Below, piece after piece: positions 48,342 to 60,806 of a DNA stretch of 64,000 nt. The position numbers and the translations under genes were made by a program. Each line of letters opens with the position of its first letter. Position 1 is the stretch's first letter. Origin of the DNA: Henckelia pumila (taxonomy: Eukaryota; Streptophyta; Magnoliopsida; Lamiales; Gesneriaceae); contig NC_133122.1 in assembly GCF_033568475.1 (NCBI RefSeq), positions 169,782,130-169,846,129 on the forward strand, read 5' to 3'. The notes under the pieces are model-generated. The model was given only the letters and a program-made list of their open reading frames with translations, was not told the DNA's origin and ran no database searches.

Positions 48342-51300
48342 ATGCAGTTTATGCGAAAAAGCCAAAGTTACGACTCACTGCTCTTTGATCCGGAAATCGA
48401 GAAAACTTCTAAAGCCTTGAGAAAAGCTAGAAGAGAAGAGTTGCAACTAATGGCTGAAGAAAGAGAAAGAGTTGAAAATAATGCTCCGGTGCCAATCAGA
48501 TATCACTTTAGACTGGTGATCAATAATCATTATTTTGGAATAGCTCGGCAGAATATCACAGAAAATAATTTTGAATTGAAGCCAGCTTTGATCAATATGG
48601 TGCAGCATAGTCAATTTAGGGGTGCAGCTACTAAAGATTCGAATTTGCACCTACGCATTTTTCTGGGGATTGCTGACACGATGAAAATTCATGGTGTTAC
48701 TGAGGACACCATCAAACTACGATTGTTCTCGTTCTCTCTTAGGGACAATTCTCGTAGTTGGTTACAGTCACTTCCGTTGGGAAGCACATGGGAGGACATG
48801 GCTTCAAAATTTCTGGCTAAGTATTTTCCACCTGCCAAGTCTGCCCAACTAAAAATAGAGTTCACTACTTTCAAAAAACAAGATTACGAGGTACTTTATG
48901 AATCTTGGGAGCGGAACAAGGAAATGCTAAGAAAGTGTCTAAACCATAATTTTTCGGATTGGGAACAAATTGAATTATTCTATAATGGTTTGAATGGGCC
49001 AACTAGGATTTCTGTCGATGATGCGGCTGGAGGTTCAATATTTTCTAAATTTCCTGCAGAGGCTTATGAGATTCTTGATCAAATGACTATTAATAGTTAT
49101 CAGTGGCCGAGTGAGAGATCTGCGATAAGGAAGCCTGCTGGAATTCATGAAGTTGATGCATTCACGGCCTTGACTGCTCAAATTGCTACTATTTCAACAC
49201 AGTTGGCTGCGCTGACCAAATGGAATCAAGTTTCTATTGAGACGACATCACTGGCGACTGCTGTAAATTCTGTTGATGGATTTGAGAGCGTGGAGCAAGC
49301 TCAATACGTGAACAACAAAAATTTCAATAACTATCCATGTAATCCTGTACCCAATCAATATCACCCTAGTTTGTGCAATCATGAAAATTTTTCCTATGCA
49401 AACAATAAAAATGTGTTGAATCCTCCATCGGGGTTCAATACTCAGAATGGTGAGGGTTCTTTGAAAGATTTGGTGAATAATTTTATTTCGATGTCATCCA
49501 CAAGATTTAAGAGGAATGAGAATATGCTTGATAGTATGGAGACGCACTTGACTAATGTGAGCGCTTCTATGAAAAATCTTGAAACACAAATTGGTCAATT
49601 GGCGAATGCATTGAATAATCAGCAGAGAGGAGTGTTTCCTAGTAATACTGAGGTTAATCTACGGGAGAAATGCAAGGATATCACTCTTAGAAGTGGTAAG
49701 GAAGTTGGGGTAGATGACCCAAAGGAAGTGGATAATAAGAATCGAGTAGAGGAAATTGAGGTTGAATTTGAAAAATCTTTCAGTAAAAATTCCAGCAAGT
49801 CTGTAGTTGTGCCTAAGAAACCGCCTGTGCCAAAAGTTGTTCTGCCATATCCACAGCGGTTCAAGAAAAAAGCGTTGGATGAAAAGTTTTATAAGTTTCT
49901 TGACATCTTCAAGAAAATTCATATAAATATTCCATTCACTGATGTTTTGGAGTAAATTCCACACTATGCAAAATTCATGAAGGATGTGATGTTAAGGAAG
50001 AGAAAGCTTGAAGAATTTGAGACGGTGAAGTTGACCAAAGAGTGCAGCGCCATCCTAAAAAAGAAAATACCACAAAAATTGAAAGATCCAGAGATTTTTA
50101 CTATTCCTTGTATTATTGGTGGTGCAACTGTTAATAGGGCATTATGTGATTTAGGTGCAAGTATTAATTTAATGTATTTGTCTATTTTTAGGTCCTTGGA
50201 ACTTGGCGAGGTTAAACCGACCACAATTACTCTGCATTTGGCTGACCGTTCTCTTAATTATCCTCTAGGAGTGGTGGAGGATGTACTGGTAAAAGTAGAT
50301 AAATTTATTTTTCCTGCTGACTTTGTAGTGCTTGACATGGAAGAAGATCAAGATGTCCCTCTAATTTTGGGAAGACCATTATTGGCGACTGACATAGCTT
50401 TAATTGATGTGCAGGAGAGTGAATTAACTCTACAAGTTGGTGGTGAAGCGGTTACTTTGAATATTTATAATACCATGAAATACCAAGATGAGGTACATTC
50501 TTGTAACCACATTGATTTATTTAATTTTTATGAGAATAATTTTGATGTAGGAATGGAGTTTGAGGATGCATTGTCGAGGTGCTTAATAAATTCTGTAACC
50601 CAGTTTGATGGTGTTGATTGGGAACTTAGAGAGAAATTTCTTACTCTTGAAAGTTTGCCAAAGGAAAAAGAGGGACAAGAAAAAATTGAAGAATTGCCTG
50701 AGAAGCCAATCAAAGAGGTACCAGTTTCTACTCCCGAATTGAAAGACTTGTCAGGTCATTTATGCTCTGCATTTTTGGGAGAAAATTTGACTTACCCGGT
50801 AATTATTTCATCCTCTCTTACTCCTGATGAAAAAGATAAATTATTAAGAGTTTTGAGAAAATTTAAATCTGCTTTGGGTTGGTCAATTTCTGATATTAAG
50901 GGAATTAGTCCCAATATTTTCATGCATAAAATTTTAATGGAGGAGTCATATAGTCCTTATGTTGATCATAAAAGGAGGTTAAATCTTGCAATGAAAGAAG
51001 TGGTAAAAGCTGAGGTTTTGAAATTATTTAATGATGGCATTATTTATGCTATATCTGACAGTTCATGGGTGTATCCGGTACAGGTTGTGCCGAAAAAATG
51101 AGTTATGACTGTGGTTAAAAATGATAAAAATGAGTTGATATCGACTCGTACTGTCACTGGTTGGAGAGTCTGCATTGATTATAGAAGGTTGAATAAAGCT
51201 ACTAGAAAAGATCATTTTTCTCTTCCTTTTATTGATCAAATGCTTGATAGGTTGGCTGGTTACCAACATTATTGCTTTTTAGATGGTTATTCTGGTTACA

Positions 51301-53625
51301 ATCAAATTGCTATAGTGCCAGAGGATCAAGAGAAAACAACTTTCACATGTCTCTATGGTACTTATGCTTTTAGGAGAATTCCATTTGGTTTGTGTAATGC
51401 ACCGGCTACTTTTCAGCGGTGCATGATGGCAATTTTTTCGGACATGGTGGAGGAAGTTATGGAAATTTTTATGGATGTTTTTTTCTATTTTTGGGTCATA
51501 TTTTAATCATTGTTTGCATAATATGACCCTTGTTTTGCAGCGCTGCCAAGAAAATAATCTAGTGCTTAATTGGAAAAAATGTCATTTCAGAGTTCAAGAG
51601 AAAATAGTACTTGGACATAAAGTGTCATCTAATGGGCTTGAGGTGGATCGAGCAAAAGTGTTTGCGATTGAAAAGCTTCCACCGCCAAATAATGTGAAAG
51701 CCATTAGAAGCTTCTTGGGACACGCCGGGTTCTATCATCTCTTTATTAGAGATTTTTCTAAAATTACTAAGCCTTTATGTAATTTATTAGAAAAATATAC
51801 ATCGTTTATTTTTTATGATGCGTGTTTTCAAGCGTTTACAAAAATTAAGGAAGCATTAATTTCTGCTCCTATTAAGATTGTGCCTGACTGGAATGAGCCA
51901 TTTGAAGTGATGTGTGATGTCAGTGATTATGTTGTAGGAGCAGTTTTGGGGCAAAGAAGAGACAAGATGTTTCGGGCAATTTACTATGACAACCGCACTC
52001 TTGATGGAGCACAACAAAATTACACTACTACGGAAAAAAAGATGTTGGTTGTGGTTTTCTCCTTCGAAAAATTCAGGTCATTTCTCATTGGCTCAAAGTA
52101 ATTGTTTATAGTGACCATGCATCGATTCATTATCTGTTTTCTAAGAAGGATACAAAGCCAAGATTGATTCGGTGGATACTCTTATTACAAGAGTTTGACT
52201 TTGAAATTAGAGACAAAAAAGGAAGCGAGAATTTAGTGGCGGATCATCTGTCTCGTTTGGAGTTGGAAGGAAAAAATGAATATGAACTCATTAAGGAACA
52301 ATTTTCTGATGAGCATCTTTTTGAGGTAAATTCTAAACTTCCTTGGTTCGCCGATTTTGCTAATTTTCTTTCTTGTGGTGTTTTGCCTCCAGATCATAAT
52401 CATCACCAAAGGAATAAATTTTTTCATGATGCCAAGTTTTATCTGTGGGATGATCTTTTTTGTGTACAAAAAGTATTCGGATCAAGTGATAAGGAAATGT
52501 GTGGATGATGCCGAAGCGAGAGAAATTTTGGAACAATGTCATTCTGCAGCGTATGTCGGTCACTTTGTAGCCTCACGGACAGGTACCAAGGTACTTCAAT
52601 CTGGTTTTTATTGGCCAACTCTGTTTAAAGATAGTTATACCTTGGTAAAATCATGTGATAGGTGTCAAAGGATGGGAGATATATCTTGGCGTCATGAATT
52701 ACCACTTACAAATATTTTAGAAGTTGAATTGTTTGATGTTTGGGGTATTGATTTTATGGGACCATTTCTCATCTCCTTTGGTCAATCTTATATTTTATTG
52801 GGTATTGATTATGTTTCAAAATTGGTGGAAGAAATCGCCACTTCCTCTAATGATGCTCGTGTAGTGGTGAAGTTTTTGCAGAAAAATATTTTCACGAGGT
52901 TTGGAACTCCAAGGGCCATTATCAGTGATGAAGGTACGCATTTCTGCAAAAAGGTTTTTAATTCATTACTGAAAAAATATGGTGTTAGGCATAAAGTGGC
53001 ATATGCATACCATCCACAAACAAATGGGCAAGCTCAAATATTCAACCGGGAAATCAAGAAAATTCTTGAAAAGACTGTCAAAACTAATCGGAAGGATTGG
53101 GCAATGAATTTGGATTATGCACTATGGGCGTACCGAACTGCATTCAAAACGTAGATTGGCATGTCTCCATATAGGTTGGTCTTTGGGAATGAATGTTATC
53201 TGCCAGTGGAGTTAGCACACCGAGCATATTGGGCTGTGAAAAAGTTGAATTTTGATCTGAAGGCAGCTGAAGAAGAGCGACTATTGCAGTTGAATGAGAT
53301 ACAAGAGTTTCGTAATCATTCTTACGAAAACGCCAAGCTCTACAAATAACAGACCAAAAAATGGCATGACAAAATATTACTGAGGATAGAATTCGAGCCT
53401 GGCCAGCATGTATTATTATTTAATTCTCGACTCAGATTATTTCCAGGCAAGTTGAAATCGAGATGGTTTGGTCTGTTCACCGTGGTGAAAGTGCATCCTT
53501 ATGGAGCCATTGAACTGAGTTGTCATGATGGACAGACCTTTCAAGTCAATGGGCAGAGGTTGAAACATTATTTTGGCAATGAAGTGCAAAACATTGAGAA
53601 AGTTGCATTGATCGAGCCTGTGTAA
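48342..53625 (+). pseudogene. Athila gag-pol polyprotein, element 1
   Basis: Gag (48342 on) shows LRDNSRSWLQSLPLGSTWED, FYNGLNGPTRISVD and a YQWPSERS motif; then protease with CDLGASINLM near 50150, RT with GWRVCIDYRRLN, FPFGLCNAPATF-like block, a damaged FMDD box near 51465, RNase H (CDVSDYVVGAVLGQ), and integrase with [24 protein letters not shown] and [10 protein letters not shown]. It ends INGQRLKHYF-like at TAA 53623-53625. Breaks: stops at 49953, 51102, 53155 and 53347; frame shifts near 51470, 52100 and 52440. Each break is small, so this is a fairly young inactive copy. Confidence 0.9.
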
Positions 53626-53841
53626 AAGCATCTGAAAAGTCAGGCTGACGACGCTAAACCAATTGCTCTTTGGGAGGCAACCCAAATTTTAATTTTAATT
53701 TTTTTACTTATTTTATTTTTAGTTAATTTTATTTCTTTCAGTAATTTTTATTTATTTTACTAATTTTGGTTCTAATTGAGAGTTTAATTGCAGGTACTAT
53801 TCTTCACAAAATCACATTTTGGAGCATCTAATTCGAATTTT
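53626..53841 (+). other. Athila post-pol spacer
   Basis: AT-rich, non-coding; separates the pol stop from the GCGC repeat array. Confidence 0.6.
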
Positions 53842-54157
53842 TAGCGCCCCAGCGCTATCATCTAGGCGCTCCAGCGCTGGTCTTGGGTAAAAAAAATTGA
53901 TTCAAATGCGAAGTGTTGGCTCCCCAGCGCCATAATCCAAGCGCTCTAGCGCTTCTCCAAGGATGGACAAATTGATCTTATTTGAAGTTTTAGCGCCCCA
54001 GCACGACTTACGTGGCGCTCCAGAGTTGTTCTGTACGTCAGAAAATTGTGCTAATTCGAGGTTTTAGCGCCCCAACTCTATCTATCATGCGCTCCAACAC
54101 GATCACTGAAAATATACTGGCGCCCCAACGCGACTTACGCGGCGCTCCAGCGCTATT
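53842..54157 (+). repeat. internal GCGCYCCAGCGC array upstream of Athila ORF3
   Basis: About five paired units, each a GCGCCCCAGCGC-like word followed ~12 nt later by GCGCTCCAGCGCT, recurring about every 70-80 bp (53844, 53919, 53992, 54066, 54119). The same paired word makes up the array in both Athila LTRs. A TATA-like GATAAATAAAAGG follows at 54168. Confidence 0.85.
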
Positions 54158-54835
54158 GCGAGTTCTTTGATAAATAAAAGGGGATCTCAGACATCAGTCT
54201 TTCACCTCCTCCTCTTCTTTATTTCGCCTCAAAACCATCCTCTCACATTAAAATCGGAAATTTTCCTCAGAAAATCCCACAACAACATCAATCATGTATC
54301 TGGATCCATTCATAGCATAAGTTTCTTGCTTCGGCCTTCCAAATCAATAAATTTGCAGTTAGGGTTCTTCGAGAAAGGGGGTTTCGACCCATTTTCTTAT
54401 GTAGCAATGTTCGTTCAAATTTCAAGAAATGAGAAGTGCTTGTTGTTCTATATCTTGCCGGATTTGCTGCTAAAATCACTTGAACACCCAGCCGAGGTAC
54501 CGTACGAATTTGTGTTGATTGTCGGCCGAACTTTTTTTGTTTCTTTCCAGTGAGAATTGGGCGCCGAAATTTGTAATTGGTAGTGAAGTTCTATGGTGTT
54601 CTGAATTTGAATATCCAAAATTTTTGTGGGATATTTGTGAATTGTGCATGTATTTTGGGTTTTCTGAAATTGATCATCTGAAATATTGTTGCGTGTTATA
54701 TTGGCCGTGTATATTGGGTAGGAGTGGTTGCTTGGCGTGGTGCTGGGTTGATTGGTTTGTGATTGTCCGGCATAGTTGGAAGGGAGTATTTACGGTTGAG
54801 TTGCTGTTTTGTTGACTTGTGCGTGAAAGATTTCC
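54158..54835 (+). other. region between internal array and Athila ORF3
   Basis: A TATA-like box at 54168-54180, then about 650 bp without a convincing gene. It resembles a plant 5' UTR or intron region (CTCCTCCTCTTC-rich start, T-rich later). A 128-codon open frame from 54167 has no recognisable domain. Confidence 0.4.
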
Positions 54836-55914
54836 ATGGAGCCGAAAAAGAAGCAAAAAAAAAACAGGGCGCCTCTTCATCTGCGAGTTTTGATCCCAAT
54901 CGCTTTTGGAATGAAGATGCCTCTAAAAATTATACTTTGATGGTGAATAAAAGCATGGTTCGAGAAAGAGAATTCAATCCTAACACCGGCTTGGCTCTGT
55001 TTGATGTAAGGCAGGCGGCTTATGCTCGAGGCTAGATGGAATTTGTAAAACAACCCTCTGATGTCGTTATTTCTGTAGTTTGAGAGTTTTATGCTAATCT
55101 GAAAGTCAAACATGAACAATTTCATGTGCTTGTGCGAGGACAGATGGTGGATTTTGATGGGGCAACCATTAATACACTCTATGGTATGCCATCTATTGCA
55201 GAGGATGAGTATTTGGAGTTTATTTCCGGTGAAGTGGATTACGATGATATAATTTCAACTCTTTGTAAGGAAGGGGCTCAGTGGAAAATGAAAGAGAATT
55301 ATGTGGTGCATTTTCCTTTCGGGAAGATGAAGCAAGACGCGAGGTCTTGGTTTTTGCTTATAGCCGCTCGTGTGTTGCCCACTGGACACACTTTTGAGGT
55401 GACGAAGAAACGGGCTGCCCTTACTTACAGTATCGTCACGGGAAAAACGATTAACTTGGGAAATATCATTCGAGAGTCTATTCTTGCGGCGGTTAAGGGC
55501 ACCACTACTGGTGGATTGTCGCACCCTTCTTTGATCACAAATCTTTGTGCCCATGCTGGAGTTACTTGGAATGCGGATGAATAGCCCTTCAAAGTCCAAG
55601 GTCCTATTATCGGTACCACTCGATAAAATGTCCCACGACCTCCTCGAGCAGCAGTACCTCAGGACCATCCCGTCAGCAGCAAGCAGCCACCACCGCGCCA
55701 TCTACCACTTTCGGGAGCTGATATGCCTTCTAGTGAGTGTTTGACATGTTTGGAGCAGCGGTTGGAGAGCCATTGTCGCAGGACCGATATGTTTATGGAT
55801 TACATGGTGGATTTTATGACGAGCCTAGCCAGGCATTTTCCCGATTCCAGTGATGATCAGCCGTTTCCCCCACCTCATACTTGGCCACCACAGGGAGAAC
55901 GACATGGACGATGA
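54836..55914 (+). pseudogene. Athila third ORF, 'putative plant transposon protein' domain
   Basis: Athila elements carry an additional ORF after pol, sometimes called env-like. ATG at 54836 begins MEPKKKQKK; an A-run near 54860 shifts the frame, which continues with SFDPNRFWNEDASKNYTLMV. The core (55126-55584) has VRGQMVDFDGATINTLYGMP and LPTGHTFEVTKKRAALTYSI, which I associate with the Pfam family of putative plant transposon proteins. The C-terminal part (55723-55914) is acidic and Pro-rich. Stops at 55036, 55081, 55582 and about 55624 break it. Function unknown; no signal peptide or membrane span seen in the core. Confidence 0.75.
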
Positions 55915-57058
55915 CCACTAACGGTCATTGTCGTTGGTATGTGTATTCTCTTTTTTATTATCGATATATTGCACATTGAGTACAATGCACAATCTAAGTT
56001 TGGGGGGGTGGTGTTGTTTTGAATGAATTGTTTGTGATGTGTTTAGTCTGCTGAAGTTGGTCAGTTAAAAGATAGTTTTGAAATTCTGATGGTTTTGCAT
56101 GTTGAAGTTTGTCACTAGTTCCTGCGTTTGCTTTATTTTTCATAGTTCGTATTGTGTTTAATGTTCGTTCGTGTGTTTGTCTCTTTAGAAAAAAAATATG
56201 AAAATTTGAAGAAAAAAAAAAAAGAAAAATGGCCTATGATGATGAAATGGGAAAAGAAAAAGAGCATATAATCTAGTGTTGGAGACATTGTATCTTGAGT
56301 TCTAGCATTTTATGCACTATAGCCTTGACAGTCGATACTCCTGATAAGTAGAAAAAGAAATGTGGATTTTGTAAGTGGATTGGATAATTTGACTCTTAAC
56401 TTTGGTGATTTATACTCAAGACCGAGGTAGACTAATACAAGCATAGAAATGATTTAGGCAATTTTATTGAAAAAAATGAATAACTAAAAAGTTGCAAAAG
56501 AAACAGAAGAAAAAAAATTCTTACAACTCCATCCGGGCCTGGAAAGGGATTGAAATCCTAATTACCAATCCATGGCTAAGTTTGCGGATAAAATGGGGTT
56601 GATGCTCCATCCGGGCTATAGACGAGGGGATTGAAATCCGAATCCTAACTTTAGTTATAGCTAAGTCTGCGAGTAATTTATGGGGCTAAAAATAAAAACC
56701 GGGTGCAAAATCCGGTGATTTTATGAAAAATATGTAATAATTGAATAAGTAATTTTGATCTTTGTAAATAGAAGTTGAACTTGGTGGAGAGTATTTCGAA
56801 ACTAGAGAGCGGGGTTAATGACTCTTTGAGGCTACTGGTTGCATGATTTGATCGAAATTTAGGTGGGTAGATGAGATTGGCTAATCACACACACGAGAAC
56901 TCTTGAGAAAAATTAGCTACAGATGGATTAATTGTTGAACATCTGAGGCCGATTGGTTTATTAAAGTTTTATTTCTTTCTTGTGTGTTGTCTTTTTGTTT
57001 GTTTGTTTAATGGTTTTGTTTTTTTCGAGACTAGCAAAAGTTCAAGTTTGGGGGGATT
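55915..57058 (+). mobile_element. Athila 3' untranslated region with two polypurine tracts
   Basis: No gene. A first G-rich tract CTAAGTTTGGGGGGGTGG lies at 55997-56014, and the LTR-adjacent polypurine tract AAGTTTGGGGGGATT at 57044-57058. Between them are two ~85-bp degenerate repeats (56526-56610 and 56611-56695) with CTCCATCCGGGC and GATTGAAATCC. Confidence 0.75.
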
Positions 57059-58422
57059 TGATAAGTACAATTTTTGCACTTATATTTTATATGAATTAGC
57101 TTGGATTTTGTTATGTTTTGAGTAATATTATGCATTTTTCTTGTTGTTAGTATCGTTTGCAGAAACTTGAGTGATATATATTTTATTTGGATAAAAGGAG
57201 TAAAAAAATTCAAAAATAAGTGAAGAAAAGAGATGGAAAAAAGGAAATAAAAATGCACAGACTGGCGCTTCAGCGCCACTTACCAAGCGCTCCAGCGCTA
57301 CACGGATCCTCCGAAGAAAAGAAAAGTCCAAGTTTAGGCGCTCTAGAGCCTTGTCCCTAGCGCTCCAGCGCCGTTTTGGAAAATTGTCGGGTGCCCCAGC
57401 GCCAAAGGGCAGCGCTCCAGCGCTTCACTGGTTTAATTTTAGGAAAGTTTTAATGTGGATTTTTAACGGAATTTTTGGACTTAATTACGGAGATACTAGG
57501 GTTTAGAGAATTATTAAGAGAATAGGACGGCTGTTGAGAGTTTTTGGAGTGCAGAAGAGCTCAAGAACTCGGTACGAAAATGGAAGACGGCGGCATCCAG
57601 CGATGGAGAAGCTTAATTCTACTTCGTTCTAGTTTTCTCTTTGAACTCTAATTATTTTCTAGTTTGATGGATTGTCTGAAAAACATGTTTTGCTTGATCT
57701 TTGAATTATTATGAACTAATTTCTTAGTCTAGAGGTAGACGGATCTTGACTGAAATCATGATTTGGATATTTTGATTTATATATTTGAATTCTTCACACA
57801 GTTTATTTGTGTTTTCCTGATTTTAATGCTTTCAAGTTACTAGTCATAGATTGAATGATATTTTATTTGGAATCTATCACTCGAGAGAGGGGATTTTGAA
57901 TACGACATAAGAAAATACATCTTTGATGTTTATATTGTTCGAGAGGCATATAACTTCATAGAAGTCATTAGAAGAATCATTGTCATGTCATTTATCGAAT
58001 TTAATAGTTCAACTTAGATAGAGATATTGAGTTTGTTATTGAATACGAATTTATGCTTGACACTCGAGAGAGGTAGTAGAAAATAATAGGGATTCTTGGC
58101 TAATAAACTAGAAGAATTTATAATTAAACAATCATTAGAAATAAATTGTGGTGGACAGTCAAGTGAAGTCGAACCTCTAGAATTCATCTCTTATTGAATT
58201 TTCATCTTGCAAATTCGTGGTTATTTAAATTTTATTTCTTGCAACATTTTAGTTTTATTAAACTCAAACCATCTTCGTAGCTCTACATAGGATTATGATT
58301 TGATTAGTTACAAATATTTAATATAATATCATTTTATTCATTCTCTGTGGGATCGACTACTTGGACTCATTTTCTATATTAAAACTTAACACCGTACGCT
58401 TGCGAGCGAAAAACACGCAACA
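57059..58422 (+). mobile_element. Athila LTR 2, shared between elements 1 and 2
   Basis: 1364 bp; TGATAAGTACAATTTTTGC to AAACACGCAACA. It is preceded by the polypurine tract of element 1 and followed by the primer site of element 2, so it is both a 3' and a 5' LTR. It carries the GCGC array at 57262-57432. Confidence 0.9.
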
Positions 58423-58428
58423 AATTTT

Positions 58429-58446
58429 TGGCGCCATTGCCGGGGA
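58429..58446 (+). promoter_or_regulatory. Athila element 2 primer binding site
   Basis: TGGCGCCATTGCCGGGGA, one mismatch from the usual Athila tRNA-Asp site. Confidence 0.85.
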
Positions 58447-58554
58447 ATGAATTTTATTTGATTTATATTAAATTGCGCTAATTAATCTTAATTTTGATTT
58501 AGAGCATTTTATTTTATTTTATTTGTTTTAATTTTAAATTTTTCATTTTAATTT

Positions 58555-60806
58555 ATGAAGTTTATGCGAAAAAGCCAAAGTTACGACTCACTGCTCTTTG
58601 ATCCGGAAATTGAGAAAACTGCTATCTTGAGAAAAGCTAGAAGAGAAGAGTTGCAACTAATGGCTGAAGAAAGAGAAAGAGTTGAAAATAATGCTCCGGT
58701 TCCAATCAGAGATCACTTTAGACCGGTGATCAATAATTATTATTCTGGAATAGCTCGGCAGAATATCACAACAAATAATTTTAAGTTGAATCCAGCTTTG
58801 ACCAATATGGTGCAGCATAGTCAATTTAGGGGTGCAGCTACTGAAGATCCGAATTTGCACCTGCGCACTTTTCTGGAAATTGCTGACACGGTGAAAATTC
58901 ATGGTGTTACTGAGGACACCATCAGACTACGATTGTTCCCGTTCTCTCTTAGGGACAATGCTCGTAGTTGGTTACAGTCACTTCCGTTGGGGAGCACATG
59001 GGAGGGCATGGCTTCAAAATTTATGACTAAGTATTTTCCACTTGCCAAGTCTGCCCAACTAAAAATAGAGTTCACTACTTTCAAATAGAAAGATTACGAG
59101 CTACTTTATGAAGCTTGGGAGCGGTACAAGGAATTGCTAAGAAAGTGTCTGAACCATAATTTTTCGGATTGGGAACAAATTGAATTATTCTACAATGGTT
59201 TGAATGGGCCAACTAGGATTTCTTTGGATGCTGCGGCTGGAGGTTCAATATTTTCTAAATTTCCTGCAGAGACTTATGAGATACTTGAGAAAATGACTAT
59301 TAATAGTTATCAGTGGCCGAGTGAGAGATCTGTGATAAGGAAGCCTACTGGAATTCATGAAGTTGATGTGTTCACGGCCTTGATTGCTCAAATGGCTATT
59401 ATTTCTACACAGTTTACTGCGCTGACCAAAGGGAATCAAGTTTCTACTGAGACGACATCACTGGCGACTGCTGTAAATTCTGTTGATGGATTTGAGAGTG
59501 TGGAGCAAGCTCAATACTTGAACAACAAAAATTTCAATAACTATCGATGTAATCCTGCACCCAATAAATATCACCCTAGTTTGTGCAATCATTAAAATTT
59601 TTCCTATGCAAACAATAAGAATGTGTTGAATCCTCCATCGGGGTTCAATACTCAGAATGGTGAGGGTTCTTTGGAAGATTTGGTGAATAATTTTATTTTG
59701 ATGTCATCCACAAGATTTAAGAGGAATGAGAATAGGCTTGATAGTATGGAGACGCACTTGACCAATGTGAGTGCTTTTATGAAAAATTTTGAAACACAAA
59801 TTGGTCAATTGGCAAATGCATTGAATAATCAGCAGAGAGGAGCGTTTCCTAGTAATACTGAGGTTAATCTAAGGGAGCAATGCAAGGCTATCACTCTTAG
59901 AAGTGGTAAGGAAGTTGGGGTAGATGACCCAAAGGTAGTGGATAATGAGGATCGAGTAGAGGAAATTGAGGTTGAATTTGAAAAATCTGTCAATAAAAAT
60001 TCCAGCAAGTCTGTAGTTGTGCCTGAGAAACCGCCTGTGCCAAAAGCTGTTCTGTCATATCCACAGCGGTTCAAGAAAAAACCGTTGGATGAAAATTTTT
60101 ATAAGTTTCTTGACATCTTCAAGAAAATTCATATAAATATTCCATTCGCTGATGCTTTGGAGAAAATTCCACACTATGCAAAATTCATGAAGGATGTGAT
60201 GGCAAGGAAGAGAAAGCTTGAAGAATTTGACATGGTGAAGTTTACCAAAGAGTGCAGCGCCATCCTGAAAAAGAAACTACCACAAAAATTGAAAGATCCA
60301 GGGAGTTTTACTATTCCTTGTATTATTGGTGGTGCAACTGTTAATAGGGCATTATGTGATTTAGGTGCAAGTATTAATTTAATGTCTTTGTCTATTTTCA
60401 GGTCCTTGGAGCTTGGCGAGGTGAAACCGACCACAATTACTCTGCATTTGGCTGACCGTTCTCTTACTTATCCTCGAGGAGTGGTGGAGGATGTACTGGT
60501 AGAAGTAGATAAATTTATTTTTCCTACTGACTTTGTAGTGCTTGACATGGAAGAAGATCAAGATGTCCCTCTAATTTTGGGGAGACCATCTTTGGCGACT
60601 GGCAAAACTTTAATTGATGTGCAGGAGAGTGAATTAACTCTACGAGTTTGTGGTGAAGCGGTTACTTTCAATATTTATAAGATCATGAAATACCAAGATG
60701 AGGTACATTCTTGTAACCGCATTGACTTATTTAATTCTTATGAGAATAATTTTGGTGTAGGAATGGAGTTGGAGGATGCATTGGCGAGGTGCTTAATAAA
60801 TTTTGG
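58555..60806 (+). pseudogene. Athila gag and protease, element 2, truncated
   Basis: Homologous to 48342-50600 in one frame with stops at 59086-59088 and 59593-59595. At the site where element 1 has a stop (49953), this copy reads ALEKIPHYAKFMKD without a break, so the two copies decayed independently. Protease CDLGASINLMS is intact. The frame runs into the inverted LTR at about 60806. Confidence 0.9.

Noticed and set aside
53842..54157. Regular spacing suggesting a CRISPR-like array
   Set aside because: The repeat words are degenerate, spacing varies, and the same words occur in the LTRs of this plant retrotransposon.
54167..54815. Plus-strand ORFs of 98-128 codons upstream of Athila ORF3
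   Set aside because: No recognisable domain; composition is like an untranslated region. ORF3 has its own ATG at 54836.
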